DNA of 64,000 nucleotides from Peribacillus frigoritolerans. Its GTDB lineage: Bacteria; Bacillota; Bacilli; Bacillales; DSM-1321. The DNA is taken from NCBI RefSeq assembly GCF_040250305.1, contig NZ_CP158190.1:3070001-3134000 (forward strand), given 5' to 3'. The position numbers and the translations under genes are program-made. The first letter of the stretch is position 1. Every line of letters starts with the position of its first letter. This document shows positions 35,888-45,089 of the stretch, piece after piece. The notes under the pieces were generated by a model, which was given only the letters and a program-made list of their open reading frames with translations, was not told the DNA's origin and did no database searches.

Positions 35888-36763
35888 TCAGTCGCTCGAT
35901 AACCAGTCTCCCTTTGCGACCAGTTGCACCTTCCCGCCAATCTGGATATCATATGTTCCATTTTTTAATTTGGCGGCCATATTCACATTTGAGGGACGTC
36001 CCATCTCGTAGCCCTGCTTGACACGAACATCGATCTTCTCCTTATCGAAGAACCGATATTTCAGAAGGTAGCCCGCCAAATTGCCATTTGCGCTACCTGT
36101 CGCAGGATCCTCATAAAAGCCTGTGTCGCTCATGAATACCCGCACACGAAGGCAGTTTGGGTCCCTGCTTTCCTCCTCAGAAAAAACAAGCAGGTTACAT
36201 TTATAATAAGTTTCCAGAAAGCGTTTGAACTGTACAGGGTCGATGCTGCATCGTTGTACCCCGTCAACCGATTTCAGTGGGACAATGATGCAGGGCAGTC
36301 CTGTGGAGACCAGCTGGATTGGAAAATCTGTCCGTATGTCCTCCACTTGGATATTAAGCACCCTTGCGACAAATTCGAGATGGTCTATCTTCATGTCGAA
36401 GGAAGGTTCGTTTTGGCTCATGGTGAGAGTGTCGCCGTTGAAAACAACTGGAATCTGTCCGACAGGCAGGTTCAAGACGACTTTGGAAGCCTTTCCGTTT
36501 TCCATAATCCGATTGATGATATACGCAGTGCCCAAGGTAGGGTGTCCCGCGAAGGGCACCTCCTCATCTGGGGTGAAGATTCGAACATCATACCCGCCAT
36601 TTTCCTGTTTATTGGACATGATGAAGCTCGTTTCCGAAAAATGAATTTCTTTGGCAATCTGCTGCATCTCCTTCCTTGTGAGATTACTCTCTGGCACTAG
36701 AACAGCAAGCTGATTTCCCTGATATTTTTCTTCAGCAAAGACATCTACGATATAAAAATCCAT
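35888..36763 (-). CDS. PhzF family isomerase/epimerase
   Basis: 291 residues, two-lobed fold. Family motifs: FSETSFI with the catalytic Glu, FTPDEEVPFAGHPTLG, and EDPATGSANG near residue 225. Members isomerise small molecules; PhzF itself acts in phenazine synthesis, and most Bacillus homologues have no known substrate. ATG at 36763 follows AAGGAGG at 6 bases; the longer frame is not needed. It is transcribed divergently from a MocR-type regulator 113 bases away, which probably controls it. Confidence 0.9.
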   Translation of the reverse strand: MDFYIVDVFAEEKYQGNQLAVLVPESNLTRKEMQQIAKEIHFSETSFIMSNKQENGGYDVRIFTPDEEVPFAGHPTLGTAYIINRIMENGKASKVVLNLPVGQIPVVFNGDTLTMSQNEPSFDMKIDHLEFVARVLNIQVEDIRTDFPIQLVSTGLPCIIVPLKSVDGVQRCSIDPVQFKRFLETYYKCNLLVFSEEESRDPNCLRVRVFMSDTGFYEDPATGSANGNLAGYLLKYRFFDKEKIDVRVKQGYEMGRPSNVNMAAKLKNGTYDIQIGGKVQLVAKGDWLSSD

Positions 36764-36876
36764 ATCAATTCCTCCTTTTTGCTCCATTATAGGTGAAGGG
36801 GAATAGAACAGATGAAAATCATTAGACCAGATCAAGGAGAAATATGCTAAAATCAAAGGGGTTGGGAGGGAAAGAA

Positions 36877-38274
36877 ATGAATGGAGATTACTTATTTAAA
36901 CAAGTATACGATTATGTATTACACCGAATCGAACTTAATGAATGGAATGAGAATGAAAAGCTCCCTTCAATTAGAAATTTAGCTGCTAAGATGAAGGTTC
37001 ATCGCTTAACCGTATTAAAGGCCTATCAGCTTCTTAAACAGGAAAATAGAGTCTATGTCAAAGATAAATCCGGCTATTATGTCCAATCCCGTGAAATTAA
37101 TAAATTAGAAAACATGGAAAATCCGATCGTTTCTGCATATGTACAAAAAAATCATTTATCGGAAATCCATGAGACACCTGTTTCCTACCAATTTTCACAG
37201 GCATTAATTGACCCTAATCTTTTGCCAAATCGCTTCATATCGGACTATGTAAAAAAAGTTTTTGATCTCTATCCAAAGGTTCTCTCCACCTACTCCACCT
37301 TACAAGGCGATCATGAACTGCGTCAATCACTTTCTGACTATTTTAATCAGCAATATAAAACGATTACACATCCAGATCAGCTATTAATTACGACCGGTTC
37401 GCAGCAAGCCATTCATCTGATTGCCCAGGCCTATGTAAAATCAAGAGACACTATCCTTTTGGAGAGACCAACCTATAGTTCTGCCATTGATATTTTTCGA
37501 GCACAAGGAGCCAATATTGTAACCGTCGATATTCATCCGTACGGATATGATTTAGAGCAGATTGGATTCATCATGAAAAAACACAAACCTCGTCTGTTTT
37601 ATTTAAATTCAACCTTCCATAATCCAACAGGATACACGGTCCCATCGGCTCAAAGAAAACAATTAGTCCAGTTAGCCGAGGACCACCGTTGTCTGTTAGT
37701 AGAAGACGATGTTTACAACGACATCTTTTTTGATCAGAAGCCTCCGCCGCCCATGTATACCTATGATACCTCCGGCATGGTGATATATATCAAAAGCTTT
37801 TGCAAATATGTATCACCGGGGTTGCGAATAGCCGTCATGATGAACTGTCAGTCTTCCGTGGTGAAATCATTGCTAGCAGTAAAATCATTGGCCGATAATG
37901 GATCACCGCTTTTAAATCAAAAGATTTTCCTGCATTACTTATCATCTCCAAGGCTGCAGCAACATGTTGAGAAACTGCGAATTGCGCTCCAAATACGAAA
38001 GGAAATCATGGAGGAAGAACTGTCCGTAACCGATTGGCGATGGACCAGCCCAAATGGTGGCTTGAATTTATGGGTACAGCTCCCAGGCTGCCTGTCAACA
38101 GAAGACTTATTGGTCAATAGTCTGGAGCAATCAATTTCATTTGTTCCCGGCCAAATATGTGACCCTTTAAAGGAGCCTTCCTCATGGCTCCGGTTAAGCT
38201 ATTCCTATGCCAGTGAAGAACAAATCTCTGAAGGACTTAGGAAGTTTATTAATTTAGTACGCTCAACTCAATAA
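36877..38274 (+). CDS. MocR-family PLP-dependent transcriptional regulator
   Basis: 465 residues. A GntR-type winged helix (about 1-75: KLPSIRNLAAKMKVHRLTVL) is fused to a fold-type I aminotransferase domain. PLP-binding signatures are TTGSQQAIHLIAQ, FHNPTGYT and IKSFCKYVSPGLRI, with the Schiff-base Lys in SFCK. ATG at 36877 is preferred because GGGAGGG lies before it. MocR regulators sense vitamin B6 or amino compounds and often control the divergent neighbour, here phzF. Confidence 0.92.
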   Translation: MNGDYLFKQVYDYVLHRIELNEWNENEKLPSIRNLAAKMKVHRLTVLKAYQLLKQENRVYVKDKSGYYVQSREINKLENMENPIVSAYVQKNHLSEIHETPVSYQFSQALIDPNLLPNRFISDYVKKVFDLYPKVLSTYSTLQGDHELRQSLSDYFNQQYKTITHPDQLLITTGSQQAIHLIAQAYVKSRDTILLERPTYSSAIDIFRAQGANIVTVDIHPYGYDLEQIGFIMKKHKPRLFYLNSTFHNPTGYTVPSAQRKQLVQLAEDHRCLLVEDDVYNDIFFDQKPPPPMYTYDTSGMVIYIKSFCKYVSPGLRIAVMMNCQSSVVKSLLAVKSLADNGSPLLNQKIFLHYLSSPRLQQHVEKLRIALQIRKEIMEEELSVTDWRWTSPNGGLNLWVQLPGCLSTEDLLVNSLEQSISFVPGQICDPLKEPSSWLRLSYSYASEEQISEGLRKFINLVRSTQ

Positions 38275-38329
38275 GGGGTAGCGTCAGGAAAATATTGTTT
38301 TACATTGTTAAGGAAACTTCAATACTAAA

Positions 38330-38368
38330 AAGCCCAATTTCTCTGTATTAAATTAGATAAATTGGGTT
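38330..38368 (+). terminator. Terminator of the MocR gene
   Basis: Stem AAGCCCAATTT/AAATTGGGTTCTT with an 18-base loop, followed by T-rich sequence. Confidence 0.55.
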
Positions 38369-38495
38369 CTTATTTATTACTACATTAAAGCGCCCAATTG
38401 TGGAAGATAATGATTATGATTGATGTCTTTAACTTGTTGAACTTACGCTACTCGTTAATAGTATCAATATTCCATGATTTAGAGATTAATTGTAA

Positions 38496-38951
38496 TTATC
38501 TTGGAGTTTTTGCACCAGAACCCTTTTTTATATGCCGCCAATCAATTTCAATATTTCCTCTTATTCTTTGAATAAGATTTAAAACTAATTTCTGTTCCTC
38601 AATATTAATACTCTGAAGAGCTGTTGCATTAAAGTGTTTCTCTTTTTTTCTATCAGTTTATATATTTCTTTTCCTTTTACTGTAGGGAATAGTTTTTTTA
38701 TTTTTCTGTTCTCCTTATCACCCACTCTTTTTATAAATCCATTTATTTCTAACTTTTTTAGCGCGAACTGCTGTAGTTCTGTCTACTTTAATCACTTCAG
38801 CTATCTTTTCTTGAATCATTCCCGGGTGTTCACAGATTTGAATGAGATACAAGTACTGTCCCCTAGAAAGGTTAAGATCTTTATATACTATATTGTTGAG
38901 TGTATCTAAGCATCTTGCAATAACTTTAATCTCTTCAATAATTCTATCCAT
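38496..38951 (-). pseudogene. MarR-family regulator, two frameshifts
   Basis: ATG 38951 reads MDRIIEEIKVIARCLDTLNN, LSRGQYLYLIQICEHPGMIQ, EKIAEVIKVDRTTAVRA. It then leaves the MarR frame near 38760 at an A-run; the next frame gives KKLEINGFIKRVGDKENRKI, FPTVKGKEIYKLIEKKR. A second shift near 38620 leads to ALQSINIEEQKLVLNLIQ and a TAA at 38496. The winged helix is therefore split. Confidence 0.75.
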
Positions 38952-39702
38952 AATTCTTCTCCACTTATTTTTTCAAGATATGTTTATAAGGAGCGTTATC
39001 TAGAATTGCTTCTCTCTTTATCCAAGTAATGCTGAAAATCTATGAGCGTTAAGATTGTCGTAAAATATTGAATTGTTATTATTCAAATTAACTTTGTGCA
39101 CAAGGAGGCGATTGCTTCACTGGGGATTCTTTACACATAAAGGCGATCAGGCGAAGTTTCAAGCGGTCATTTTTCAATTTGTTGCATCTGCGAAGACTAT
39201 AGAATTTTCATGAGAACTAAACCCTAGTATCTTGCTTTAGTTAACAATTGACCAAACTGCTGATGAAAAAAAGCGTGCTTTAATGTAAATGTTGCTTTTA
39301 AATATCATGCAGAAGAAATCACTGTAAAAGGTATACGCTAATCCTGTTCTTTATCAAATACTCTTTATTTATCCGCTAACATCCTTCCCAATTGAAGAGT
39401 GTGATACCACCAGAAAACGCTGATTAACAATGTTCAGGATACTTCTGGGTTAAAATCCCAATCTCTCAGTATATAAATCAGAAATTGGGATTTAATTATT
39501 TATAAGCTACTCCCTCTTGTTGAATAAGGGTTATAACCTAGAAAGTAGTTATCTACTCTTGATATTATGTAGAAACGCGATTCATAAATTTACTGGTTTC
39601 ATAGTTGGATTCACACTTATCTTAAGTATGGTCCGCGTTGAAAACATTTGATACATCGTACTATGAATTCCATAACATTTGCAGACAGAGTATGCTATTT
39701 GA
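38952..39702. other. Gene-poor region
   Basis: No supported gene. A short rightward stretch near 39105-39200 reads HWGFFTHKGDQAKFQAVIFQ before stopping and may be a scrap of a lost gene. At 39453-39494 an inverted repeat AAATCCCAAT/ATTGGGATTT with a long loop could be a leftover terminator. Confidence 0.3.
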
Positions 39703-40413
39703 CTAATCAAAGATTGTAATTTCCCTATTATTAATATCTAATACTTCAATCTTCACAATACCACCAAGTTTATGTGACACTAAATCAGACAATTCTTTTA
39801 GCGCCATATGAAATTCATTACTTCTTGTTTCATCTAATAATTCAATGCAGAGGAATGCATTTTTTGTATTTTCTGTTAGCATCGTCCTCAGAGTTTCACG
39901 CCAATTCCAGCATCTGCATATTGCTCCGTCATCATCTTTATAAACAATTTCACCTTCATATGGTGAAGCATTTTCATCTTCTCCCAATGGGATAAACGGT
40001 TCGTTTCCATTTGCCTGCGTTAGCCGAATATCGCCTACGAAAGTGTCGATATCTTCTCCGCCGCATGGAAGCCCATAACGCAATGAAATTGAATTATAGA
40101 TGTCAACAAGCGGGTTTATTGTTCCGATATGATTGCCATTTTTCACTCTTTTTAATAAAGCTTCAATGGAACACCTTGCCCCTTTCTTTGTCTTGAATTT
40201 CTGAAAAGCTTCTCGCCAAACGAATATGACTGGATTACTACTCAATTCCTCCAGACTGAGAAATTTATGTGCTTCTTTCTCTGCCTCCTGCAGCAGCTTC
40301 TCGCAGAATTCAACGTCCTTTATTGAATTGTCAATCCCCTGGCAAATAAGGGTGCCTATTTTTGCATGAGGGAATAACGACCAAAAATCATCTTCAATGA
40401 TAAATCTAGGCAT
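39703..40413 (-). CDS. B3/B4 tRNA-binding-domain protein
   Basis: 236 residues resembling the B3/B4 domain of phenylalanyl-tRNA synthetase beta subunit as a free-standing protein. Typical parts: FPHAKIGTLICQGIDN near the start, the middle NPLVDIYNSISLRYGLPCGG and the end WNWRETLRTMLTENTKNAFL. Free B3/B4 proteins are suspected tRNA-editing or tRNA-binding factors. ATG at 40413 is chosen since GGAGAG lies 7 bases before it. Confidence 0.85.
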   Translation of the reverse strand: MPRFIIEDDFWSLFPHAKIGTLICQGIDNSIKDVEFCEKLLQEAEKEAHKFLSLEELSSNPVIFVWREAFQKFKTKKGARCSIEALLKRVKNGNHIGTINPLVDIYNSISLRYGLPCGGEDIDTFVGDIRLTQANGNEPFIPLGEDENASPYEGEIVYKDDDGAICRCWNWRETLRTMLTENTKNAFLCIELLDETRSNEFHMALKELSDLVSHKLGGIVKIEVLDINNREITIFD

Positions 40414-40500
40414 AAATTCTCTCTCCATTTCATTTTACTTATTGTCTTAGTGGAATCGCTATTTGTTGTGTAACAACTCGATAAATTTCATCAAACACTC

Positions 40501-41139
40501 TTATGTTTTGGAGGGACTCGCAAAGGCGGAGAATACCCCTAGAACAATATATAAATAACCAGTTATCCGATTCTGCAACTTAGAATTTACTTCACTACCC
40601 AGAATCCGCTTTCTAATACTTGCTGCAAGAACTGCATACAGACCATCACTAATAAAAGCTAGGATAATAAAAATAATTCCTAAAAGTAAAAATTGTATTG
40701 TGACTGATCCGGCCGAAGGTGATATGAATTGCGGAAAGAAGGCTAAAAAAAAGAGTGCTGTCTTAGGATTCATTACTTCTACGAGCGCAGATTCGTAAAA
40801 TATCTTTAATAACTTTTTGCGAGGGGCTTTTGGAATTTCTGAAGCCGTTCGATCAGATGTAGAAAATAAAGTCCTACAACCCAGATAGATAAGATAAGCA
40901 GCACCTAAGTATTTAACGATATTAAAGGCCGTTGCTGATGTCATAAGGATTGCTGAAACTCCAATTGCTCCAGCTAAAACGTGAACAGAACCACCAAGAG
41001 ATACACCAAGAACTGATACTATGCCCGCTTTCTTCCCTTGATCAATACTTCTTGCCATAATATACAACACAGCCGGTCCAGGTATTATTAACAATGTAGC
41101 AGCAGTAATTACAAATAGCCAAATATTTGAAAACTCCAT
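40501..41139 (-). CDS. LysE family translocator (amino-acid exporter)
   Basis: 212 residues with six predicted membrane helices. The first contains TLLIIPGPAVLYIMARS, the family's GP motif; the next cytoplasmic loop has GVSLGGSVH, and later EVMNPKTALFFLAFFPQF. LysE/RhtB proteins export amino acids or related metabolites. ATG at 41139 follows AAGGAG. A PaiB-like remnant and an intact PaiB-like gene lie upstream. Confidence 0.9.
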   Translation of the reverse strand: MEFSNIWLFVITAATLLIIPGPAVLYIMARSIDQGKKAGIVSVLGVSLGGSVHVLAGAIGVSAILMTSATAFNIVKYLGAAYLIYLGCRTLFSTSDRTASEIPKAPRKKLLKIFYESALVEVMNPKTALFFLAFFPQFISPSAGSVTIQFLLLGIIFIILAFISDGLYAVLAASIRKRILGSEVNSKLQNRITGYLYIVLGVFSAFASPSKT

Positions 41140-41207
41140 AAAAAGCAACTCCTTGTTGTATTTTTGCATATGTTTTATTGGGCTCCTCCTCGATGGTGAA
41201 AGCAAGG

Positions 41208-41345
41208 TTACACTTTTTTAAGGTTCGCTTTCATCAAGGAGGCGATTTGTTGCTCATTTAGAAAAGGAATCTGTTCCAACAGTTTTATTATGAGCTCTTG
41301 TCTGTGTAAGGAATGGTTTTGACTTACCTTTGCTTTCCCTTAAAA
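41208..41345 (-). pseudogene. C-terminal remnant of a PaiB-like protein
   Basis: The minus strand reads [20 protein letters not shown], then [22 protein letters not shown] and a stop. It matches the end of the protein at 43913-44524 (KAKLSQNHPVERQELIIKHL) position for position. A TAA precedes it, so only the last ~45 codons remain. Confidence 0.75.
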
Positions 41346-41387
41346 GTGATAAACACCATTTTTGCTTTTAGGGGTGCCACTCAAAAA

Positions 41388-42011
41388 TCATTTAATTAAC
41401 CCATTCCTTTGCTCACGCATCCATTGAGCAACCTGAATTTCCCCTTGTTCATTTGATTTCTCAAGCTCTGTAACAATCGCTTTGTAATCAGTGTCATTAC
41501 GATTTTGACTCATTTTGGCTGCAGCTTGAATAGATGTGATTTCAATTTCAAAGCCCACTATTCCTTTCATTTCTCTCTTAAGCAACTCTGGATCAAACGT
41601 TTCCCAGGTCCGACCATTTTCTCGGTGAGACTCATAGTGATTAAGCATGGTATCCAAGGAGGAAATCAGCTCGTCTTCAGTGATTAAACGTGCTGATCCA
41701 TACGCATGTACAGCTAGATAGTCCCAAGTAGGAACCTCTTCGCACTGATACCAACTTGATGAAATGTAAGCGTGCTGCCCTTGAAAAATCAGTAACACAT
41801 CACTATTATTGTCTAAGTTTTTTTTCTGCTTGTTTCCGTATGCAATGTGCCCAGTCGCATAGATTTTCCCTTCATCTTCCCGTATTTCCAATGGAATATG
41901 CGTAGCCAAGGGACGATGTTCATTAACAGTAATCAATAAGGCAAACGGGTTTGACTTCATAATTTGAACTGCCTCTTCATTTTTCATACGATATTGCTTA
42001 GGAATGTACAC
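41388..42011 (-). CDS. PaiB-like FMN-binding negative transcriptional regulator
   Basis: 207 residues of split-barrel FMN-binding fold. Family motifs: YIPKQYRM at the start, PLATHIPLEI, GHIAYGNKQ, IFQGQHAYISSSWY and VPTWDYLAVHAYG. B. subtilis PaiB represses sporulation and protease genes, and its partner PaiA is a polyamine acetyltransferase. GTG at 42011 has AAAGG 9 bases before it. A MocR gene is divergent, 143 bases away, with a shared motif between them. Confidence 0.88.
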   Translation of the reverse strand: MYIPKQYRMKNEEAVQIMKSNPFALLITVNEHRPLATHIPLEIREDEGKIYATGHIAYGNKQKKNLDNNSDVLLIFQGQHAYISSSWYQCEEVPTWDYLAVHAYGSARLITEDELISSLDTMLNHYESHRENGRTWETFDPELLKREMKGIVGFEIEITSIQAAAKMSQNRNDTDYKAIVTELEKSNEQGEIQVAQWMREQRNGLIK

Positions 42012-42100
42012 AATAATCATCCTTTCAAATTTGTATTAGAGTTTTTAAAAATATAAGCATTAAAAATAAATATCCGATAAAAAAATATTATTATACAAGT

Positions 42101-42142
42101 TGACATGAAAAAAGGTACAATAATAAATAAATATACATGTCA
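42101..42142. promoter_or_regulatory. Candidate operator between paiB-like and mocR genes
   Basis: Pattern TGAC-N9-GGTACAAT-N13-ACATGTCA. The ends form an inverted repeat TGACATG/CATGTCA. The same pattern with identical spacing occurs at 44615-44656. On the minus strand TTGTAC within it could serve as -35 with TATAAT 19 bases further. Confidence 0.6.
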
Positions 42143-42154
42143 GAGGGAATGCAA

Positions 42155-43540
42155 ATGAATAATACCATTTTTACTTTCAATGATAACTCCCCAAAATACA
42201 AACAAATCTACGAGAAATTTAAATCATATATTGAACAAGGAGACATATTGGCGAATGAGCAATTACCTTCCATTCGTCAACTTGCAGATTCCTTACATGT
42301 AAGCCGTAATACAACTTTACTGGCATATGAACAACTTGTTGCTGAAGGGTATATTCGTGGAGAAGGCAGAAAAGGTTATTTTGCAAATGAGTTAGAACCG
42401 CTAATATTTCAGGAGCCATTAATCTCTTATAATAAAAAGCAGACTGAGTCCAAGAAACTTCCGGTAGTTAATTTCAGGGCAGATGCCGTTGATCAAAAAC
42501 ATTTCCCGCTGAAAATTTGGAGGAGAATTGCTAATCAAGTATTAACTTTACAGGATAGCTTTCGATACGGGGAACCATTTGGGGAAGAATGCCTGCGCGA
42601 ACAAATCTCCACATATTTATTCCAATCACGCGGAGTGAAAACAAATGCAAATGCAATTATTATCGGAAGCAGTACCCAACAAATGCTTGTATACCTTGGA
42701 CATATAATGAAGGATGAATTCCAAAGCATTATAGTTGAAGACCCTGGTTACGACGGTGCTAGGGAAGCTTTTCAATTCCATCGTTTTATGTTTGAAACTT
42801 TGCCGGTTTATGAAACAGGTGCTGAACTTTCACAATTAGAACAAATGAAATCACGATTAATCTATGTAACCCCTTCCCATCAAAGTCCAATTGGAGTAAG
42901 CATGTCTATTCAACAACGGCAAATGCTTATTCATTGGGTTAACAAGATTCGTGGATATATTATTGAAGACGATTATGATAGTGAATTTCGCTATACACAA
43001 AAACCATTTCCTGCTCTTGCCTCCATCGATTCAGCAAGAGTCATTTATTTAGGGAATTTCTCGAAGTCCTTTCTTCCAGGAATTCGTTTAAGTTATATGG
43101 TCTTGCCACAGCCATTATTAAATCGTTTTAAAAATCAGTTTCTTCATTTTGAAGCTACTACCTCCCTGCTTAGCCAGCTGACAATGGCTAAACTTATGGA
43201 AGAGGGAGAATGGAGTCGACATATTAAACGCATGCGCCTTGTTTATAAAAGAAAAATGCAGCACTTAGTATCCGCATTAAAAGAGCAATTCGCTCAAAAT
43301 ATATCCATTATTGGTGAACAATCCGGTTTGTATGTATTAGTCAAAGTACATCTGAAGCATTCAGAAGAATGGTTAATTCAACAAGCTTCCTTTCATGGCG
43401 TTACGGTGTATCCTACGTCCCTCTACTTCATTAAAAATAACTCCGACGGACCAATGGTTAAACTAGGTTTCAGTAATCTTTCTTCAAATGAAATTGATGT
43501 GGGTGTGAAACTCTTAAAGAAGGCATGGTTAAAAGAATGA
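42155..43540 (+). CDS. MocR-family PLP-dependent transcriptional regulator
   Basis: 461 residues. GntR winged helix (about 15-80: QLPSIRQLADSLHVSRNTTL) plus aminotransferase-like domain with SSTQQMLVYLG, PSHQSPIGVSMS, IEDDYDSEFRY and the PLP-lysine segment YLGNFSKSFLPGIRLSY. ATG at 42155 is preferred, with AGAGGG 7 bases before it. It is divergent from the PaiB-like gene and probably regulates it; the ligand is unknown. Confidence 0.92.
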   Translation: MNNTIFTFNDNSPKYKQIYEKFKSYIEQGDILANEQLPSIRQLADSLHVSRNTTLLAYEQLVAEGYIRGEGRKGYFANELEPLIFQEPLISYNKKQTESKKLPVVNFRADAVDQKHFPLKIWRRIANQVLTLQDSFRYGEPFGEECLREQISTYLFQSRGVKTNANAIIIGSSTQQMLVYLGHIMKDEFQSIIVEDPGYDGAREAFQFHRFMFETLPVYETGAELSQLEQMKSRLIYVTPSHQSPIGVSMSIQQRQMLIHWVNKIRGYIIEDDYDSEFRYTQKPFPALASIDSARVIYLGNFSKSFLPGIRLSYMVLPQPLLNRFKNQFLHFEATTSLLSQLTMAKLMEEGEWSRHIKRMRLVYKRKMQHLVSALKEQFAQNISIIGEQSGLYVLVKVHLKHSEEWLIQQASFHGVTVYPTSLYFIKNNSDGPMVKLGFSNLSSNEIDVGVKLLKKAWLKE

Positions 43541-43630
43541 CTCCACAATTCTTTTAACTAACGAATTGTAGCTGTTTTATTTGAATGTTTTGAGTGTTGC
43601 AATGATAAATAATCTTCATAGGGCCCTTAA

Positions 43631-43732
43631 ATGGAAATATCCCCCTTATTAGTTATTGGATTTGGAGCGGGATTGGCGTTTCTTTCCACCCTTCCTATGG
43701 GGACAGCTTATGGAATATGGGATATGGGATAA
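43631..43732 (+). pseudogene. SMR-type transporter fragment
   Basis: 33 codons reading ISPLLVIGFGAGLAFLSTLP, then MGTAYGIW. These resemble helix 2-3 of small multidrug resistance proteins (PMGTAYAVW). It breaks off at a stop and no further matching sequence follows. Confidence 0.3.
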
Positions 43733-43827
43733 TCCGGAGATTGGAAGAACTAGTTTTTATTGTGATGACATTAAGTGCAGCTATAGATCTAAAACTTGCT
43801 TTTTTATAAATAAATTAGAGGATAATT

Positions 43828-43867
43828 TTAAGCCTAATTTCGATCTGAAATTAGGCTTAATTTTTTT
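43828..43867 (+). terminator. Strong terminator
   Basis: Fourteen-base perfect stem TTAAGCCTAATTTC/GAAATTAGGCTTAA followed by seven T. Confidence 0.9.
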
Positions 43868-43912
43868 AACAAATCTACCACATTAATTGAACAAGACAAA
43901 GTCGAATAACTT

Positions 43913-44524
43913 TTATTTTTGTAGATTTTTCTTCATAAGAGATGCTACTTGTATATTATCTTGTTGAGAAGTATTTTCTAGATGCTTAATAATTAATTCT
44001 TGACGTTCCACAGGGTGATTTTGACTTAATTTAGCTTTCGCTTCAATTTTTGTGATTTTTATTTTAAATGCTACAATCCCTTTACTCATTCCTTCGATAA
44101 AACTGGAATCCACATCACTTAAATTGTATGGGCTATCTGGATTTTCATATTTGTTCACCATATCATTCAGAGAATCGAATATGACTTTTTGATCTTTGAC
44201 AATCTCCATCTTTCCATATAAATGGATAGAGACATAATTCCATGTAGGAACTGCCATCGTTGTTTCATACCAAGACGGAGATATATAAGAGTGAGGACCT
44301 TGGAAAACCGCAAGAACTTGTTGGTATTCTATATCCTTCCATTGTTCGTTTGGGCGGGCAAAATGACCATATAAAGCACTTTCACCTTTATTTAATGTGA
44401 GTGGAAGATGGGTAGCGTATGGTTCTCCATTGTGTTGAGAAAATAAAGTGGCAAAGCTGTACTTTTCGATAAAATCATAAATTATTTCTTCATCCTTGAG
44501 TTGAAAATGTTTAGGTATATACAT
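43913..44524 (-). CDS. Second PaiB-like FMN-binding protein
   Basis: 203 residues, starting MYIPKHFQLKDEE with GGAGGAG before the ATG. The same motifs as the protein at 41388-42011: YATHLPLTL, GHFARPNEQ, VFQGPHSYISPSWYE and VPTWNYVSIHLYG. It ends with the segment also found in the remnant at 41208. No MocR gene is next to it, but its upstream region carries the same 42-bp motif. Confidence 0.88.
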   Translation of the reverse strand: MYIPKHFQLKDEEIIYDFIEKYSFATLFSQHNGEPYATHLPLTLNKGESALYGHFARPNEQWKDIEYQQVLAVFQGPHSYISPSWYETTMAVPTWNYVSIHLYGKMEIVKDQKVIFDSLNDMVNKYENPDSPYNLSDVDSSFIEGMSKGIVAFKIKITKIEAKAKLSQNHPVERQELIIKHLENTSQQDNIQVASLMKKNLQK

Positions 44525-44614
44525 GATTTAGCTCCTCCTGAAAAAGCCTTTGTCTTTTCGGCTATCCCCAATTTTAAAAACTAAGTATTATATGAGATAT
44601 TTTATTATGTAAAC

Positions 44615-44656
44615 TGACTTCTAAAAAGGTACAATTATTAATAATTGAACATGTCA
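44615..44656. promoter_or_regulatory. Second copy of the PaiB-linked motif
   Basis: TGAC-N9-GGTACAAT-N13-ACATGTCA, identical spacing to 42101-42142, lying 91 bases before the second PaiB-like start codon. Confidence 0.6.
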
Positions 44657-45089
44657 ACGGTGATTATAATTTTTCAAAGTTTAATTTTGCATTTAAGGAT
44701 CCTTTTAAACCCTCTCCCCCGATATAGAAATGAAAGTTCATTGATTTCACCTTTTATTTTTGACGTATATAAACTTACATTTAGTGAATTAATTACATTT
44801 AAAATTAAATAACTTCCACCCGTATAAAATAAGGTATTTATGAGGAGCAATACTTCAATTTTAAGCAGTAATTAGATATGATTTCTGTTTAACCCGGCCC
44901 GTTATCCAACATCATAGTGAGTTATTTATGAACCAAAATAACAGATAGCTAATGGTGTTTTTTACCCAGCAATCACGCCAAATTATGGAATAATTCCTTC
45001 AAATAAAGTAACTTAATAACTAGATTATTTTATTGGAGCATACATACAGATAGCCAATAATTATTTTCATTAGAAAGGATTGAAATAGT
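44657..45089. other. Gene-free AT-rich spacer
   Basis: No gene or clear signal seen between the motif and the LysR gene. Confidence 0.3.

Noticed and set aside
36225..36700. Long rightward frames of 139 and 148 codons
   Set aside because: They lie opposite the PhzF gene, whose motifs and ribosome binding site are convincing; the rightward frames show no motif.
43656..43886. 76-codon rightward frame
   Set aside because: It overlaps the better match to an SMR fragment in another frame and runs into a strong terminator.
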